Shown here in pieces: positions 1 through 8,776 of a DNA stretch of 64,000 bases. Numbering within the stretch: position 1 is the stretch's first letter; each line of letters begins with the position of its first letter. The notes under the pieces were generated by a model. It was given only the letters and a program-made list of their open reading frames with translations. It made no database searches and was not told where the DNA came from. A program made the translations under genes and the position numbers. Source of the DNA: CAXPZW01 sp964221845 (GTDB lineage: Bacteria; Bacteroidota; Bacteroidia; Flavobacteriales_D; Sanyastnellaceae). Location of the stretch: the NCBI GenBank assembly GCA_964221845.1, contig CAXPZW010000025.1, positions 1-64,000 of the forward strand. Reading direction: 5' to 3'.

Positions 1-573
1 GGCGGCGGATTCAGCGTAGAGTCGAAAACCCTGGTGGATCCCACCATGAGTGACGACTTCAGCCGCGAAGCCACCACCGCGACACTGTTCTCGCTGTTGA
101 TCATCTTCGCATACATCGTGTTCCGCTTCCGCAAGTGGCAATTTGGTGTGGGTGCGATCATCGCGATGATCCACGATGTGTTGATTGTACTTGCGCTGTT
201 CTCACTGCTGAACGGCATCGTAGGCTTCTCACTGGAAATCAACCAGGCGTTCATTGCAGCCATCCTGACGGTGATCGGTTACTCGATCAACGATACCGTG
301 GTCGTGTTTGACCGTATCCGTGAGTACCTCGGCGAGTACCGTAAAGACGATTCGAAGACCGTCATCAACCGCGCACTCAACAGCACGCTGAGCCGTACCA
401 TCAACACCTCGCTCTCGACGTTTGTGGTACTGTTGACCATCTTCATCTTCGGTGGAAGCGACATCAAAGGTTTCGCCTTCGCCCTGATGGTGGGTGTGAT
501 TGTGGGTACCTACTCATCGATCTTCATTGCAACTCCTTCGGTTGTGGACCTCTCGAAAGACGTTCGCAGCTAA
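1..573 (+). CDS. secDF: SecDF/SecF protein-export membrane subunit, C-terminal part (5' end outside window)
   Basis: The reading frame is open from base 1, so the N-terminus lies left of the window. The visible 190 residues are the C-terminal membrane half of SecF: several hydrophobic segments and the family motif GYSINDTVVVFDRIRE, followed by SRTINTSLSTF in the next cytoplasmic loop. SecF works with SecD at the SecYEG translocon and uses the proton-motive force to pull exported proteins to the periplasmic side. Bacteroidota usually carry SecD and SecF as one fused protein, but the SecD part cannot be seen here, so the fusion is inferred. The gene ends 25 bases before a strong terminator. A GTG and an ATG near base 40 are internal codons, not starts. 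Confidence 0.93.
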   Translation, partial: GGGFSVESKTLVDPTMSDDFSREATTATLFSLLIIFAYIVFRFRKWQFGVGAIIAMIHDVLIVLALFSLLNGIVGFSLEINQAFIAAILTVIGYSINDTVVVFDRIREYLGEYRKDDSKTVINRALNSTLSRTINTSLSTFVVLLTIFIFGGSDIKGFAFALMVGVIVGTYSSIFIATPSVVDLSKDVRS

Positions 574-598
574 GGCTACGCAATCAACCGATACTGAA

Positions 599-627
599 AC
601 GGGCTGCATTTGCAGCCCGTTTTTTTA
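599..627 (+). terminator. Rho-independent terminator after secDF
   Basis: A 10-bp perfect stem (599-608 with 611-620, arms acgggctgca/tgcagcccgt) is followed by a run of T. It ends the secDF transcript. The tail overlaps the stop of the convergent SDR gene. Confidence 0.9.
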
Positions 628-1539
628 TGCCTTCATCAGCGCCTGCACAGCGCTGGTCACCGAATCGTGTTCCCACTGGAAACCGGTGTCTAAGATCTTC
701 TTGGAAGTAACGCCCACCGAGCGGAGGGCCACTTGGCTCATCTCCCCCATCGCGAGTTTGAGGGCAAACGCAGGCACGTTGATGGGAAACAGCGGGCGGT
801 TCATGGCTGCGGCCATTTCCTTGCTGAAGGCCTTGTTGGACAGGACCTGAGGCGCGACGGCGTTGTAGACGCCCTCTACCTGGTTGTGCGTAAGCGCGTG
901 TACAAACATGCGTGCCAGGTCATCGATGTGGATCCAAGACACCAATTGCTTGCCATTGCCGAGTGCCGCACCCAAACCGAGCTTGAACACGGGCTTGAGC
1001 TTTTTGAAGAATCCGTCTTCGTTGGCCAATACCAAACCGATGCGCAAGCCACAAGCACGCACTTCACTCCCTATGAGCGGTTGCCACGCACCTTCCCATT
1101 GCTGCACCACTTGCGAGATGAACGAGTCGTCACCAGGTGCATCTTCAGACTGGACATCTGGGGAGTCCACATAATGCCCAATGGCCGAAGCCGAGACCAT
1201 CACCTTGATACGTGGATGCTTCTGCGCGGCGGCCACCAACAGCCCGGTCGAATCCAAGCGGGAGTTGATGATGGCTTGCTTGTGCGCAGGGGTCCAGCGC
1301 TGCCCTACGTTGGCTCCCGCAAGATTGACAATAGCATCAGCGGTGGCCAGCACTTCATCGTCGATGGTGCCCTTGGCGGGGTCCCAGGCGCTGTACTGCA
1401 CGCGCGGATCGGAGTGCTCGCGAGCGCTGCGCGAAAGGATGGTGATGCGCTCAACGCTGGGCGGGAGGTGGTGCAGCAAGGCTTGGCCCACCAGGCCCGA
1501 ACCTCCGCTGATGACCACCTGTTGTAAGGAAGTGCTCAT
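625..1539 (-). CDS. TIGR01777-family NAD(P)-binding SDR protein (YfcH-like)
   Basis: The 304-residue protein opens with a Rossmann dinucleotide-binding motif (VVISGGSGLVGQ). It then has the family signature VNLAGANVGQRWTPAHK followed by an INSR motif, and ends with a DUF1731-type tail (KKILDTGFQWE...SAVQALM). Length and motif order fit the TIGR01777/YfcH/SDR39U1 family of extended short-chain dehydrogenases. The physiological substrate of these proteins is not established, so no reaction is assigned. The ATG at 1537-1539 directly precedes the Rossmann strand, so the start is secure. The gene converges on secDF and shares its terminator region. It is divergent from the large secreted protein at 1630, leaving about 90 bases for both promoters; no clear -7 box is visible for it. 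Confidence 0.85.
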   Translation of the reverse strand: MSTSLQQVVISGGSGLVGQALLHHLPPSVERITILSRSAREHSDPRVQYSAWDPAKGTIDDEVLATADAIVNLAGANVGQRWTPAHKQAIINSRLDSTGLLVAAAQKHPRIKVMVSASAIGHYVDSPDVQSEDAPGDDSFISQVVQQWEGAWQPLIGSEVRACGLRIGLVLANEDGFFKKLKPVFKLGLGAALGNGKQLVSWIHIDDLARMFVHALTHNQVEGVYNAVAPQVLSNKAFSKEMAAAMNRPLFPINVPAFALKLAMGEMSQVALRSVGVTSKKILDTGFQWEHDSVTSAVQALMKA

Positions 1540-1629
1540 GGTATGGGAACAGGAGTTTTGACAGGCATGTTCGCCTGCACCGCTGCAATTTCCGTATCTT
1601 ATGCATTCCTACTAACCAAAGCCGAATCG

Positions 1630-4230
1630 ATGAAGCTGTTCTGGACGCTGCTGCTCTCCACCCCTTTCCTATTGGCCGGACAAACCCTCTGTGACATGGG
1701 GGATGCTGCCGGTTACCCTTGTAACAACGTAGACCTGATGGCGCACATGCCCACCTCCACCTTTGGAACGGGCATTGAGTTCAACGACATCTGGGGCTGG
1801 ACCGATCCCTTGGACGGCAAAGAGTACGCCCTGCTTGGAGTGACCAACGGCACCGCCTTCGTGGACATTTCTGATCCGGTCAACCCGGTGTACTTGGGTG
1901 CATTGCCAACCCAAACCTCCAACTCGCTTTGGCGCGACATCAAGGTGTACAACAACTACGCATTCATTGTGAGCGAGGCAGGCAGTCACGGCATGCAAGT
2001 GTTTGACCTCACGCGACTTCGCAACGTGCCCGCTCCGCCCGAGACCTTCACTATAGACGCGCTCTACACCGGTTTTGGTAACTGCCACAATATTGTAATC
2101 AACCCCAGCGTAGGCTTGGCATACGGCGTGGGTTCCAACACCTTCAGCGGCGGTCTGCACATCGTGAACATTTCCGATCCGTTGAACCCGATGATCGCCG
2201 GTGACTTCTCGCTGGACGGCTACACCCACGATGCCCAAGTGGTGACCTACAACGGTCCTGACGCCGCCTATGTGGGGCGCGAAATTGCCTTTGCGTGCAA
2301 CGAGGATGACGTGACCATTGTGGACGTGGACGATCCCACTGACACCCAGCAGATCAGCTCTACGACCTACCCCGGTGTGGCGTACTGCCACCAAGGCTGG
2401 TTGAGTGACGACCACCAATTCTTCTTCAGCAACGATGAGCTGGATGAGAACAACCTGGGCGTCAACACCACCACCTTCATCTGGGATGTTTCTGACCTGG
2501 ACGCCCCTGTATTGGTGGGCACCTATGTGAGCAGTGAAGCGGCCATCGACCACAACCTCTACGTAGACGCCAACCTCATCTACGAGTCCAACTACCGCGC
2601 GGGACTGCGCATCTTGGACAACACCAACGCCGCTGCTGGCGCCTTGTCCGAGGTGGCCTACTTTGACGTATATCCTGCCAGCAACTCGGCGGCCTTTAAC
2701 GGTACCTGGAGCAACTACCCTTATTTCGACTCCGGGATTGTGGTGGTCAGCCACATAGAGTCTGGACTGTTTCTGTTGCGTCCGCGCTTCATTGACACCA
2801 ACACGGCCACCGACCTGGTGTGCAACACCGACGACTTTGTGATCAACATCGATCTGGCTGTTGGTTTTGCGGGGCCCATCAACCTGGCTATGGACAACCT
2901 GCCTGCGGGGTTCAATGCCACCTTCTCGGCCAACGATGTGGCGCCGGGCAGCTACACGGTGACCATCACCAACCCTGGTGAATTGGAAGGCAATTTTGAC
3001 TTTACCGTAGTGGCCACCGGTGCACACTTCAGCTACAGCAGTACCCAAAGCGTGACCACCTACGACTGTGCCTCCGCAGTATTGGGCTGTACCGACCCTG
3101 CTGCCGACAACTACGACCCAGCGGCCACCATCGACGACGGCTCTTGCACCTACCCTTGCTACGACGTCACCCTCGACCTGCTGACCGATTGTTGGGGCAA
3201 CGAGGTTACGTGGGAATTGGCAGACGCTTCAGGCGCCATTGTGGCCTCAGGAGGCCCATACGCCAACCAGAGCACCAACATTGTCAACCTGTGCTTGAGC
3301 GCCGGTTGCTACGACTTTACCATCCTTGACTCCTTTGGAGACGGCATGAGCGGTTCGCAATACGGCTCGTGCGGGGTGGACGGCAACTACGTGTGGACTT
3401 ATGATGCCGACGGCAGCGTGTTGATCCAAATGCTGGTGGCCAACTATGGCAACAGCGAGACCCAGCAATTCTGCGTGCCTCTCACCGTAGACGGATGTAC
3501 CGACGCAACGGCCTGCAACTACGACCCCGCAGCCACCAGCGACGACGGTTCCTGTGAGTTTGTCAGCTGCGCCGGATGTACAGACATGGGCGCTTGCAAC
3601 TACGACGCCACTGCCACCATCGACGATGGCAACTGTGAGTTCTTGAGCTGCGTGGGCTGTACCGACCCCACTGCGTGCAACTACGACGCCACTGCCACCA
3701 TCGATGACATGAGCTGCATCCTGCCCGACGGCTGCACCGACATGGGCGCGTGCAACTATGACGCTGCGGCTACTTGTGACGATGGTTCCTGCGAATACAT
3801 CACCTGTGCCGGATGTTTGGACCCGATGGCTTGTAACTACGATGCTACTGCCACCATCGACGACGGCAGCTGTGAGTTCTTGACTTGCGCGGGCTGTACC
3901 AACATGACCGCGTGCAACTACGACGCCACCGCCACCATCGACGACGGCTCGTGCATCCTGCCCGACGGCTGCACCGACAACACGGCTTGCAACTACGACG
4001 CCACCGCCCTGTGCGACAACGGCTCGTGCGAATACACTTCATGTGCCCCTTGCTACGGCGACTTGGACGGAGACGGTTTGCGCAGCGTGGGTGACCTGCT
4101 GATCGTCTTGGGCGACTTTGGTTGCATCGCTGGTGCAGAACCCTGCCCAGGCGACCTGACCGGCGACGGCCAAGTCAATACGTCAGACGTGCTGGACTTG
4201 GTTGGCGTTTTTGGACTTCCTTGTCCCTGA
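1630..4230 (+). CDS. Secreted choice-of-anchor B (LVIVD-type) protein with Cys-rich repeats and dockerin-like tail
   Basis: The ATG at 1630 starts a clear signal peptide (MKLFWTLLLSTPFLLAGQ), so upstream in-frame codons are not used; the protein is 866 residues. Residues about 25-400 resemble the choice-of-anchor B family: propeller-like LVIVD repeats (HIVNISDPLNP, VTIVDVDDPTD) and His/Cys-rich CHNIVINPS and AYCHQGW motifs. A beta-sandwich-like stretch follows, then one isolated GCTDPAADNYDPAATIDDGSC unit near residue 490. A second sandwich (CYDVTLDLLTDCWGNEVTW) comes next, then seven tandem units of the same Cys motif (residues 622-806) and a tail with two Asp-rich calcium-loop-like segments (GDLDGDG, GDLTGDGQ), each followed by DLL/VLDL..LGxFG, ending in LPCP. 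There is no ordinary Por sorting domain, so the tail may be the surface-attachment or sorting signal (inference). Function is unknown; an extracellular adhesive or surface role is likely. Confidence 0.8.
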   Translation: MKLFWTLLLSTPFLLAGQTLCDMGDAAGYPCNNVDLMAHMPTSTFGTGIEFNDIWGWTDPLDGKEYALLGVTNGTAFVDISDPVNPVYLGALPTQTSNSLWRDIKVYNNYAFIVSEAGSHGMQVFDLTRLRNVPAPPETFTIDALYTGFGNCHNIVINPSVGLAYGVGSNTFSGGLHIVNISDPLNPMIAGDFSLDGYTHDAQVVTYNGPDAAYVGREIAFACNEDDVTIVDVDDPTDTQQISSTTYPGVAYCHQGWLSDDHQFFFSNDELDENNLGVNTTTFIWDVSDLDAPVLVGTYVSSEAAIDHNLYVDANLIYESNYRAGLRILDNTNAAAGALSEVAYFDVYPASNSAAFNGTWSNYPYFDSGIVVVSHIESGLFLLRPRFIDTNTATDLVCNTDDFVINIDLAVGFAGPINLAMDNLPAGFNATFSANDVAPGSYTVTITNPGELEGNFDFTVVATGAHFSYSSTQSVTTYDCASAVLGCTDPAADNYDPAATIDDGSCTYPCYDVTLDLLTDCWGNEVTWELADASGAIVASGGPYANQSTNIVNLCLSAGCYDFTILDSFGDGMSGSQYGSCGVDGNYVWTYDADGSVLIQMLVANYGNSETQQFCVPLTVDGCTDATACNYDPAATSDDGSCEFVSCAGCTDMGACNYDATATIDDGNCEFLSCVGCTDPTACNYDATATIDDMSCILPDGCTDMGACNYDAAATCDDGSCEYITCAGCLDPMACNYDATATIDDGSCEFLTCAGCTNMTACNYDATATIDDGSCILPDGCTDNTACNYDATALCDNGSCEYTSCAPCYGDLDGDGLRSVGDLLIVLGDFGCIAGAEPCPGDLTGDGQVNTSDVLDLVGVFGLPCP
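3493..4047 (+). repeat. Seven tandem Cys-rich coding repeats (about 75-84 bp each)
   Basis: Seven in-frame units with the pattern GCTDxxACNYDATATIDDGSC follow each other, separated by either EFxSCA-type (28-residue) or ILPD-type (25-residue) linkers. Each unit has about three Cys and an Asp-rich loop. DNA identity between units is high, so unequal recombination or assembly collapse is possible here. One diverged unit lies apart at about 3088-3156. Confidence 0.9.
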
Positions 4231-4256
4231 TTTACCAGCGAGGTATTGCTTGAACA

Positions 4257-4287
4257 AACCGGGATGCGCGAGTGTCCCGGTTTTTTT
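4257..4287 (+). terminator. Rho-independent terminator between convergent genes
   Basis: An 8-bp stem aaccggga/tcccggtt (4257-4264 with 4275-4282) is followed by T7. It ends the transcript of the Cys-repeat protein. On the minus strand the T-run is weaker, so it may serve the ABC transporter gene only partly. Confidence 0.88.
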
Positions 4288-6121
4288 ATGCGCGGTCCTC
4301 GGCGAGTTGTTGGCGGTAAAGGTCAGCGTATGCACCTTCGCTGTCCACCAGTTGTTGGTGGGTGCCTTGTTCGATGACGCGGCCTTCGTCCAACACCAAG
4401 ATGCGGTCGGCGTGCTTGATGGTGGATACGCGGTGAGCAATGATGATACTGGTTTTGCCTTCCATGATGCGCTTGAGGGCGCTGAGGATCTTCTCTTCGG
4501 TTTCGGTATCGACCGCCGAGAGGCAATCATCAAAGATCAGGATGTCGGGGCTCTTAATGATGGCCCGGGCAATGGAGATGCGCTGCTTCTGCCCTCCCGA
4601 GAGGTTGATGCCGCGCTCACCCAGCAAGGTTTGGTACCCCTTCGCGAAGCCGAGAATATTCTCGTGAATATCGGCGTCTTGGGCAGCCTGTAAAACGCGC
4701 GCTTCGTTGGCCTCGTCTACCCCAAAATTGATGTTGTTGTAGATGCTGTCTGAGAATAAGAAGACGTCCTGAGGCACGTAGCCCATGGCTGCGCGCAGAT
4801 CGTACAAATTGACGTCTTGAATGGGCGCACCATCCACGCGGATTTGGCCCGCTGTGACGTCGTACTGACGTGCCACCAAGTTGGCCAAAGTGCTTTTACC
4901 GCTACCGGTGCGTCCGATGACCGCGAGGGTCTCCCCGGGTTGGATTTCGAAGGAGACGTTTTTCAAGGCTTCGATGCCACTGTCTGGATACGTAAACGAT
5001 ACGTTGTCAAACGCGATGCCTCCGTGCACTTGCAGGGGCGCTTCATTGGTATTGACCACCTCAGGATCGGTGAGCAGGAATTCGTTGATGCGCTTTTGGG
5101 AGGCTTCGGCTTTTTGGACCAGGGAGGTCACCCACCCCACCGAAGCAAAGGGCCAAGTCAGCAAGTTGACATAGAACACGAACTGGAAAATCTGTCCGAT
5201 TTCCAACTCGCCGGCCACCACTTTGGTGCCGCCGATGTAGATGGTCAAAATCGTAGACAAACCCACCAGCAACACGATGATGGGCATGAACAGTGCTTCC
5301 ACCTTCACCAAATCCAAGAGCTTGACTTTGTAGAGGTCGCTTTGGTCGGCGAAGGTCTCACGCTGGGCGGTTTCGCGGTTGTAGGCCTTGAGTACGCGTA
5401 CACCAGAGATGCTCTCCTGCACCATGGTGCTGAGGTGGCTTTGTTGCTTTTGTACCGCCTCGCTCTTCTTGTTAATGGTGCTGCTCACCAGGTAAATGCT
5501 GATGGACATGAAGGGCAGCGGCGCCAAACTCCACAGGGTCAGTTCTGCGTCGATGTAGAGCATGACGGTCACCACCATGACCAGCAGCACAAACAGGTTG
5601 ATGGTGTACATCACCGCAGGGCCCAAGTACATGCGTACGCGGGACACATCCTCGGAGATGCGGTTCATCAAATCGCCGGTGTTGTTGCGCTTGTAGAAGG
5701 CCATGGACAAGCGCTGGTAGTGGTCGTAGACTTCGTTCTTGAGGTCGTATTCGATCAGGCGGCTCATCACAATGATGGTCTGGCGCGTGAGGAAGGAAAA
5801 CACCCCTTTGACGAAGTAGAGCACGATGTACAGCAGCCCCAATGCCAGGGCTACCCGAAGCATCAAGCTGCCCAGGTTGTCGGCGTTGGCCACATGGGGG
5901 TCCATGAACCATTGCAGGCTCTGGGGCAGGTCCAGGGTTTGCTCGGCATCCGGGTTTTCTTGGAAGCCGGAGTAGGTGTCGTTGAGGAAGTTGACGGCCT
6001 CGCGAATCACCTGTGGAGCGTATACGGTGAACACGTTGCTGCACACCACAAAGACGGTCCCAAGCAGGATGCGCCACTTGTATTTCCAGAAGTACTTGTT
6101 GAGGTATTGTAGCGCTTTCAC
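4286..6121 (-). CDS. ABC half-exporter (MdlA/MsbA-like) with permease and ATPase domains
   Basis: This 611-residue type IV ABC exporter half has a six-helix transmembrane domain (about 15-330) fused to a nucleotide-binding domain (about 365-600). The Walker A is GRTGSGKS (403-410), the signature LSGGQ (507-511), Walker B ILIFDD (527-532), then CLSAVD and the switch His in IAHR. The residue after the Walker B Asp is Asp (532) instead of the catalytic Glu, as in MdlA/BmrC/TM287-type subunits of heterodimeric exporters, which have one degenerate ATP site. A partner subunit is therefore expected but is not nearby. The substrate (lipid, drug or peptide) cannot be told. The start is a GTG (6119-6121), 7 bases after the TonB receptor stop, so the two are co-transcribed. 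Confidence 0.9.
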   Translation of the reverse strand: MKALQYLNKYFWKYKWRILLGTVFVVCSNVFTVYAPQVIREAVNFLNDTYSGFQENPDAEQTLDLPQSLQWFMDPHVANADNLGSLMLRVALALGLLYIVLYFVKGVFSFLTRQTIIVMSRLIEYDLKNEVYDHYQRLSMAFYKRNNTGDLMNRISEDVSRVRMYLGPAVMYTINLFVLLVMVVTVMLYIDAELTLWSLAPLPFMSISIYLVSSTINKKSEAVQKQQSHLSTMVQESISGVRVLKAYNRETAQRETFADQSDLYKVKLLDLVKVEALFMPIIVLLVGLSTILTIYIGGTKVVAGELEIGQIFQFVFYVNLLTWPFASVGWVTSLVQKAEASQKRINEFLLTDPEVVNTNEAPLQVHGGIAFDNVSFTYPDSGIEALKNVSFEIQPGETLAVIGRTGSGKSTLANLVARQYDVTAGQIRVDGAPIQDVNLYDLRAAMGYVPQDVFLFSDSIYNNINFGVDEANEARVLQAAQDADIHENILGFAKGYQTLLGERGINLSGGQKQRISIARAIIKSPDILIFDDCLSAVDTETEEKILSALKRIMEGKTSIIIAHRVSTIKHADRILVLDEGRVIEQGTHQQLVDSEGAYADLYRQQLAEDRA

Positions 6122-6128
6122 GTGTGGA

Positions 6129-8540
6129 TCAGAACTTGAAATTCCAGGTGACCGAAGGCAGGATGGGAAAGAGACTTACTTGGTAGGCTTGGATCTGCAG
6201 GGTGCCTTCGCTCAGCTGGCCTTCGTTGCCAAAGTAAATGAAATAGGGGTTGGCGCGGTTGTACACATTGTAGATGCTGAAGGCCCACGACGACTCGAAG
6301 CGGCGGTCTTCGAAGATGGTCTCGCCGGTTTCGGGGTCGGTGATTTCCTTTTGCTTGGCCGGAGTGTAGGTGGCCGAGAGGTCTACGCGGTGGTAGGGCG
6401 CCATGCGGAAGCTGTTGCGCTCGCCGTAGACGTCCACGATGTAGCCCTCATAGAAGTAACGCTCCACAGGCAAGGTAATGGCGTTGCCGGTGGCGTACAC
6501 AAACGCGGTTCCGAATTGCCACTTGTCGTTCAGGTCGTAGTTGAGGATGATCGAAAGGTCGTGGCGGCGGTCAAAACGGGCCGGGTATTCGTTGCCGTTG
6601 TTGATGGCCTCGAAGGTGCGCATGGTCTTGCTCCAGGTGTAGCCGATCCATCCATTGAGGTCGCCCAGGCGTTTTTTGAGAAAGAACTCCGCGCCATAGC
6701 TGTAGCCCACACCGGTGGTCAGGTTGGCGTCGATGTTGGCGGCGACGTTGTCTTCGGGGCGGGTGCCCTCCTTGTACTCCACCAGGTTTTGGAGGTCCTT
6801 GTAATACAGTTCAATCGACCCTTCCCACACATTGTCTTGGGTGTTGCGGAAATAGCCCACCGAGTACTGGATGCCGTATTGCGGCTCCAAGCGGTCGGTG
6901 GAAGGCATCCAAATGTCAGTCGGCAGTGAGGTGGCTGACAGGCTGGTGAGGTGCAGGTACTGGTAGTTCTGCTGGTAGCCGGCTTTGACCGAGCTCAGGC
7001 TGTTGAGCGTGTAGCGCATGGACAAGCGGGGCTCCAAGAAGTTGTAGGTACGCAGGACATCGCCCGAGGTGTAATCGATGGTTTCCACCACGCTGCCAGG
7101 AGCGTTGCCTTCGCCCTGGGTTTGCACGTACTTGGTATAGGGCCCTACGTGTGCAAAGAAGCTGTAGCGCAAACCTGCGTTGATGCGGAAGCGTTCGGTG
7201 ACGTCAAATTCGTCCAACACAAACAGGGCGGCTTCGTGGCTGAAGATCTGTTCGGCATCGCCGGTGTCGAATTCCACCTCGCCACTGCTGGCGGTCACGT
7301 TGTTAGGGGTGAAGCGGTGGAAGGTATACTCCCCGCCCGCCTTGACTTGGTGTCGCAAGTTGGGGTACCAGCTCAATTGGGTCTTGGCGCTCCAGTCCTC
7401 AATCCCCGATGCCACACCGAACGAAAAGTCCTCCTGCTCGGCCTTGAACTGGAAGGTGTAGTCCGAGTAGGTCGCGATGGTGTTCATGAAGAGCTTGTCG
7501 TTGAACAGGTGGTTCCAACGTAAGGATGCCGTAGCGTTCCCCCAAGGGATGCTCGTCTCAAACCCGGCCGAGGCACTGCTAAAGGTGAATACGTCGCGCC
7601 CAAAGTAGCCGCTCAAGTACAGTTGGTCCTTGTCTGACAGTCGCCAGTTGACCTTGGTGTTGAGGTCGTAGAAGAAGTACGATGATCCCGCGAGGTCGGC
7701 CTCAGGATTGATGAAGGGCTGCGCGAGCACGTCGATGTAGGTGCGTCGTCCGCTGACGATGAAGGAACTGACGTCCTTTTTGATGGGGCCTTCCAAGGTC
7801 AAGCGTGAAGAGATCAGTCCAATGCCTCCGGCGCCCGAGAATTTCTTCGAGTTCCCCTCTTTTAAGGAGATGTCCAAGACCGATGACACACGCCCCCCGT
7901 AGTTGGCCGGCATGCCGCCTTTGATGAGCTCAATGTTTTTGACCGCGTCGGCATTGAATACGCTGAAGAAGCCAAACAGGTGGGACACGTTGTAGACAAT
8001 GGCGTTGTCCAAAAGCACCAGGTTTTGATCTGGGCCACCTCCGCGCACATAAAAGCCGCTGTTGCCTTCTCCGGCCGACTGGACACCTGGCAAAAATTGG
8101 ATGGTCTTGAGGATGTCCACCTCGCCGAGCAGCGCAGGGAGCTTTTTGATCTTCTCGACTTCCAACTCCACGCGGCCCATGTCGGTGCTCTCGGTGTTGG
8201 CGTTCTTTTCGCCTACCACTTCTGCGGCCGCTGAGACGATGGTGTTGGTGCTGAGCTCCAAGTTGATGGTCTGGTCTGCGGTGAGCTCGACTTGCTTCTC
8301 TACAGTGACGTATCCGATGAACGAGTATACCAGATTGTAACTGCCCTCAGGCAAGGTCAGCGAGTAAAAGCCGTAGAGGTTGGAGGTGGTGCCCGCACCG
8401 GATTCTTTGTCAAAAATGCTGGCGCCAAGCACGGTTTCACCGGTTTCGGCATCGCGGATCACTCCACTGATGGTGTAGGAATCTTGGGCAAGCAGTCCTG
8501 AGGTGAGCAGCAGGACAATCAGGGTGGACAGCAGGCGCAT
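6129..8540 (-). CDS. TonB-dependent outer-membrane receptor with N-terminal carboxypeptidase-regulatory-like domain
   Basis: The ATG at 8538-8540 begins a signal peptide (MRLLSTLIVLLLTSGLLAQ); an upstream in-frame ATG would add 15 residues before it and is not used. Mature domains in order are a CarboxypepD_reg-like fold (SGVIRDAETGETVLGASI, residues about 22-105), a TonB plug (LPALLGEVDILKTIQFLPGV, then GNSGFYVRGGGPDQNLVLLD) and a beta-barrel of about 580 residues ending in aromatic TWNFKF. It would import a ligand across the outer membrane with TonB/ExbBD energy. There is no SusD gene next to it, so it is not a SusC-type glycan pair; siderophore, peptide or metal import are possible. It is the first gene of an operon with the ABC half-exporter. 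A perfect -7 box lies 33 bases upstream. Confidence 0.9.
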   Translation of the reverse strand: MRLLSTLIVLLLTSGLLAQDSYTISGVIRDAETGETVLGASIFDKESGAGTTSNLYGFYSLTLPEGSYNLVYSFIGYVTVEKQVELTADQTINLELSTNTIVSAAAEVVGEKNANTESTDMGRVELEVEKIKKLPALLGEVDILKTIQFLPGVQSAGEGNSGFYVRGGGPDQNLVLLDNAIVYNVSHLFGFFSVFNADAVKNIELIKGGMPANYGGRVSSVLDISLKEGNSKKFSGAGGIGLISSRLTLEGPIKKDVSSFIVSGRRTYIDVLAQPFINPEADLAGSSYFFYDLNTKVNWRLSDKDQLYLSGYFGRDVFTFSSASAGFETSIPWGNATASLRWNHLFNDKLFMNTIATYSDYTFQFKAEQEDFSFGVASGIEDWSAKTQLSWYPNLRHQVKAGGEYTFHRFTPNNVTASSGEVEFDTGDAEQIFSHEAALFVLDEFDVTERFRINAGLRYSFFAHVGPYTKYVQTQGEGNAPGSVVETIDYTSGDVLRTYNFLEPRLSMRYTLNSLSSVKAGYQQNYQYLHLTSLSATSLPTDIWMPSTDRLEPQYGIQYSVGYFRNTQDNVWEGSIELYYKDLQNLVEYKEGTRPEDNVAANIDANLTTGVGYSYGAEFFLKKRLGDLNGWIGYTWSKTMRTFEAINNGNEYPARFDRRHDLSIILNYDLNDKWQFGTAFVYATGNAITLPVERYFYEGYIVDVYGERNSFRMAPYHRVDLSATYTPAKQKEITDPETGETIFEDRRFESSWAFSIYNVYNRANPYFIYFGNEGQLSEGTLQIQAYQVSLFPILPSVTWNFKF

Positions 8541-8572
8541 GGCGGTGTTTAAGCTGAGCGGGAAGACAGGAA

Positions 8573-8580
8573 CAAAGGTA
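8573..8580 (-). promoter_or_regulatory. -7 promoter box (TACCTTTG) for the TonB receptor operon
   Basis: A perfect match to the Bacteroidota -7 consensus TAnnTTTG, read on the minus strand, 32 bases upstream of the ATG at 8540. The predicted leader is about 29 nt. Confidence 0.7.
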
Positions 8581-8776
8581 GCCACCCGGCCCGGGTTGGC
8601 CCGGCATTCACCCCGCAGAAAAAAAAATCTTCGAAAAGTTTAACCCTAGGCGAGTTTCTCCCGTAAAAGAACCTGTACATCGTACTTAATTACCGATTCA
8701 TCGAAAAAATAATTCGACCCAAACGAAACCCAGCGTTCGTGATTCCCGTAATCATGGATGTAACACTTGAGAAACC

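Noticed and set aside
1669..3048. Long minus-strand open frame opposite the Cys-repeat protein gene
   Set aside because: It mirrors the codon periodicity of the real plus-strand gene in high-GC DNA; it has no signal, domain or start context.
4817..6112. Long plus-strand open frame opposite the ABC exporter gene
   Set aside because: His/Gln/Val-rich low-information translation, antisense to a clear ABC protein.
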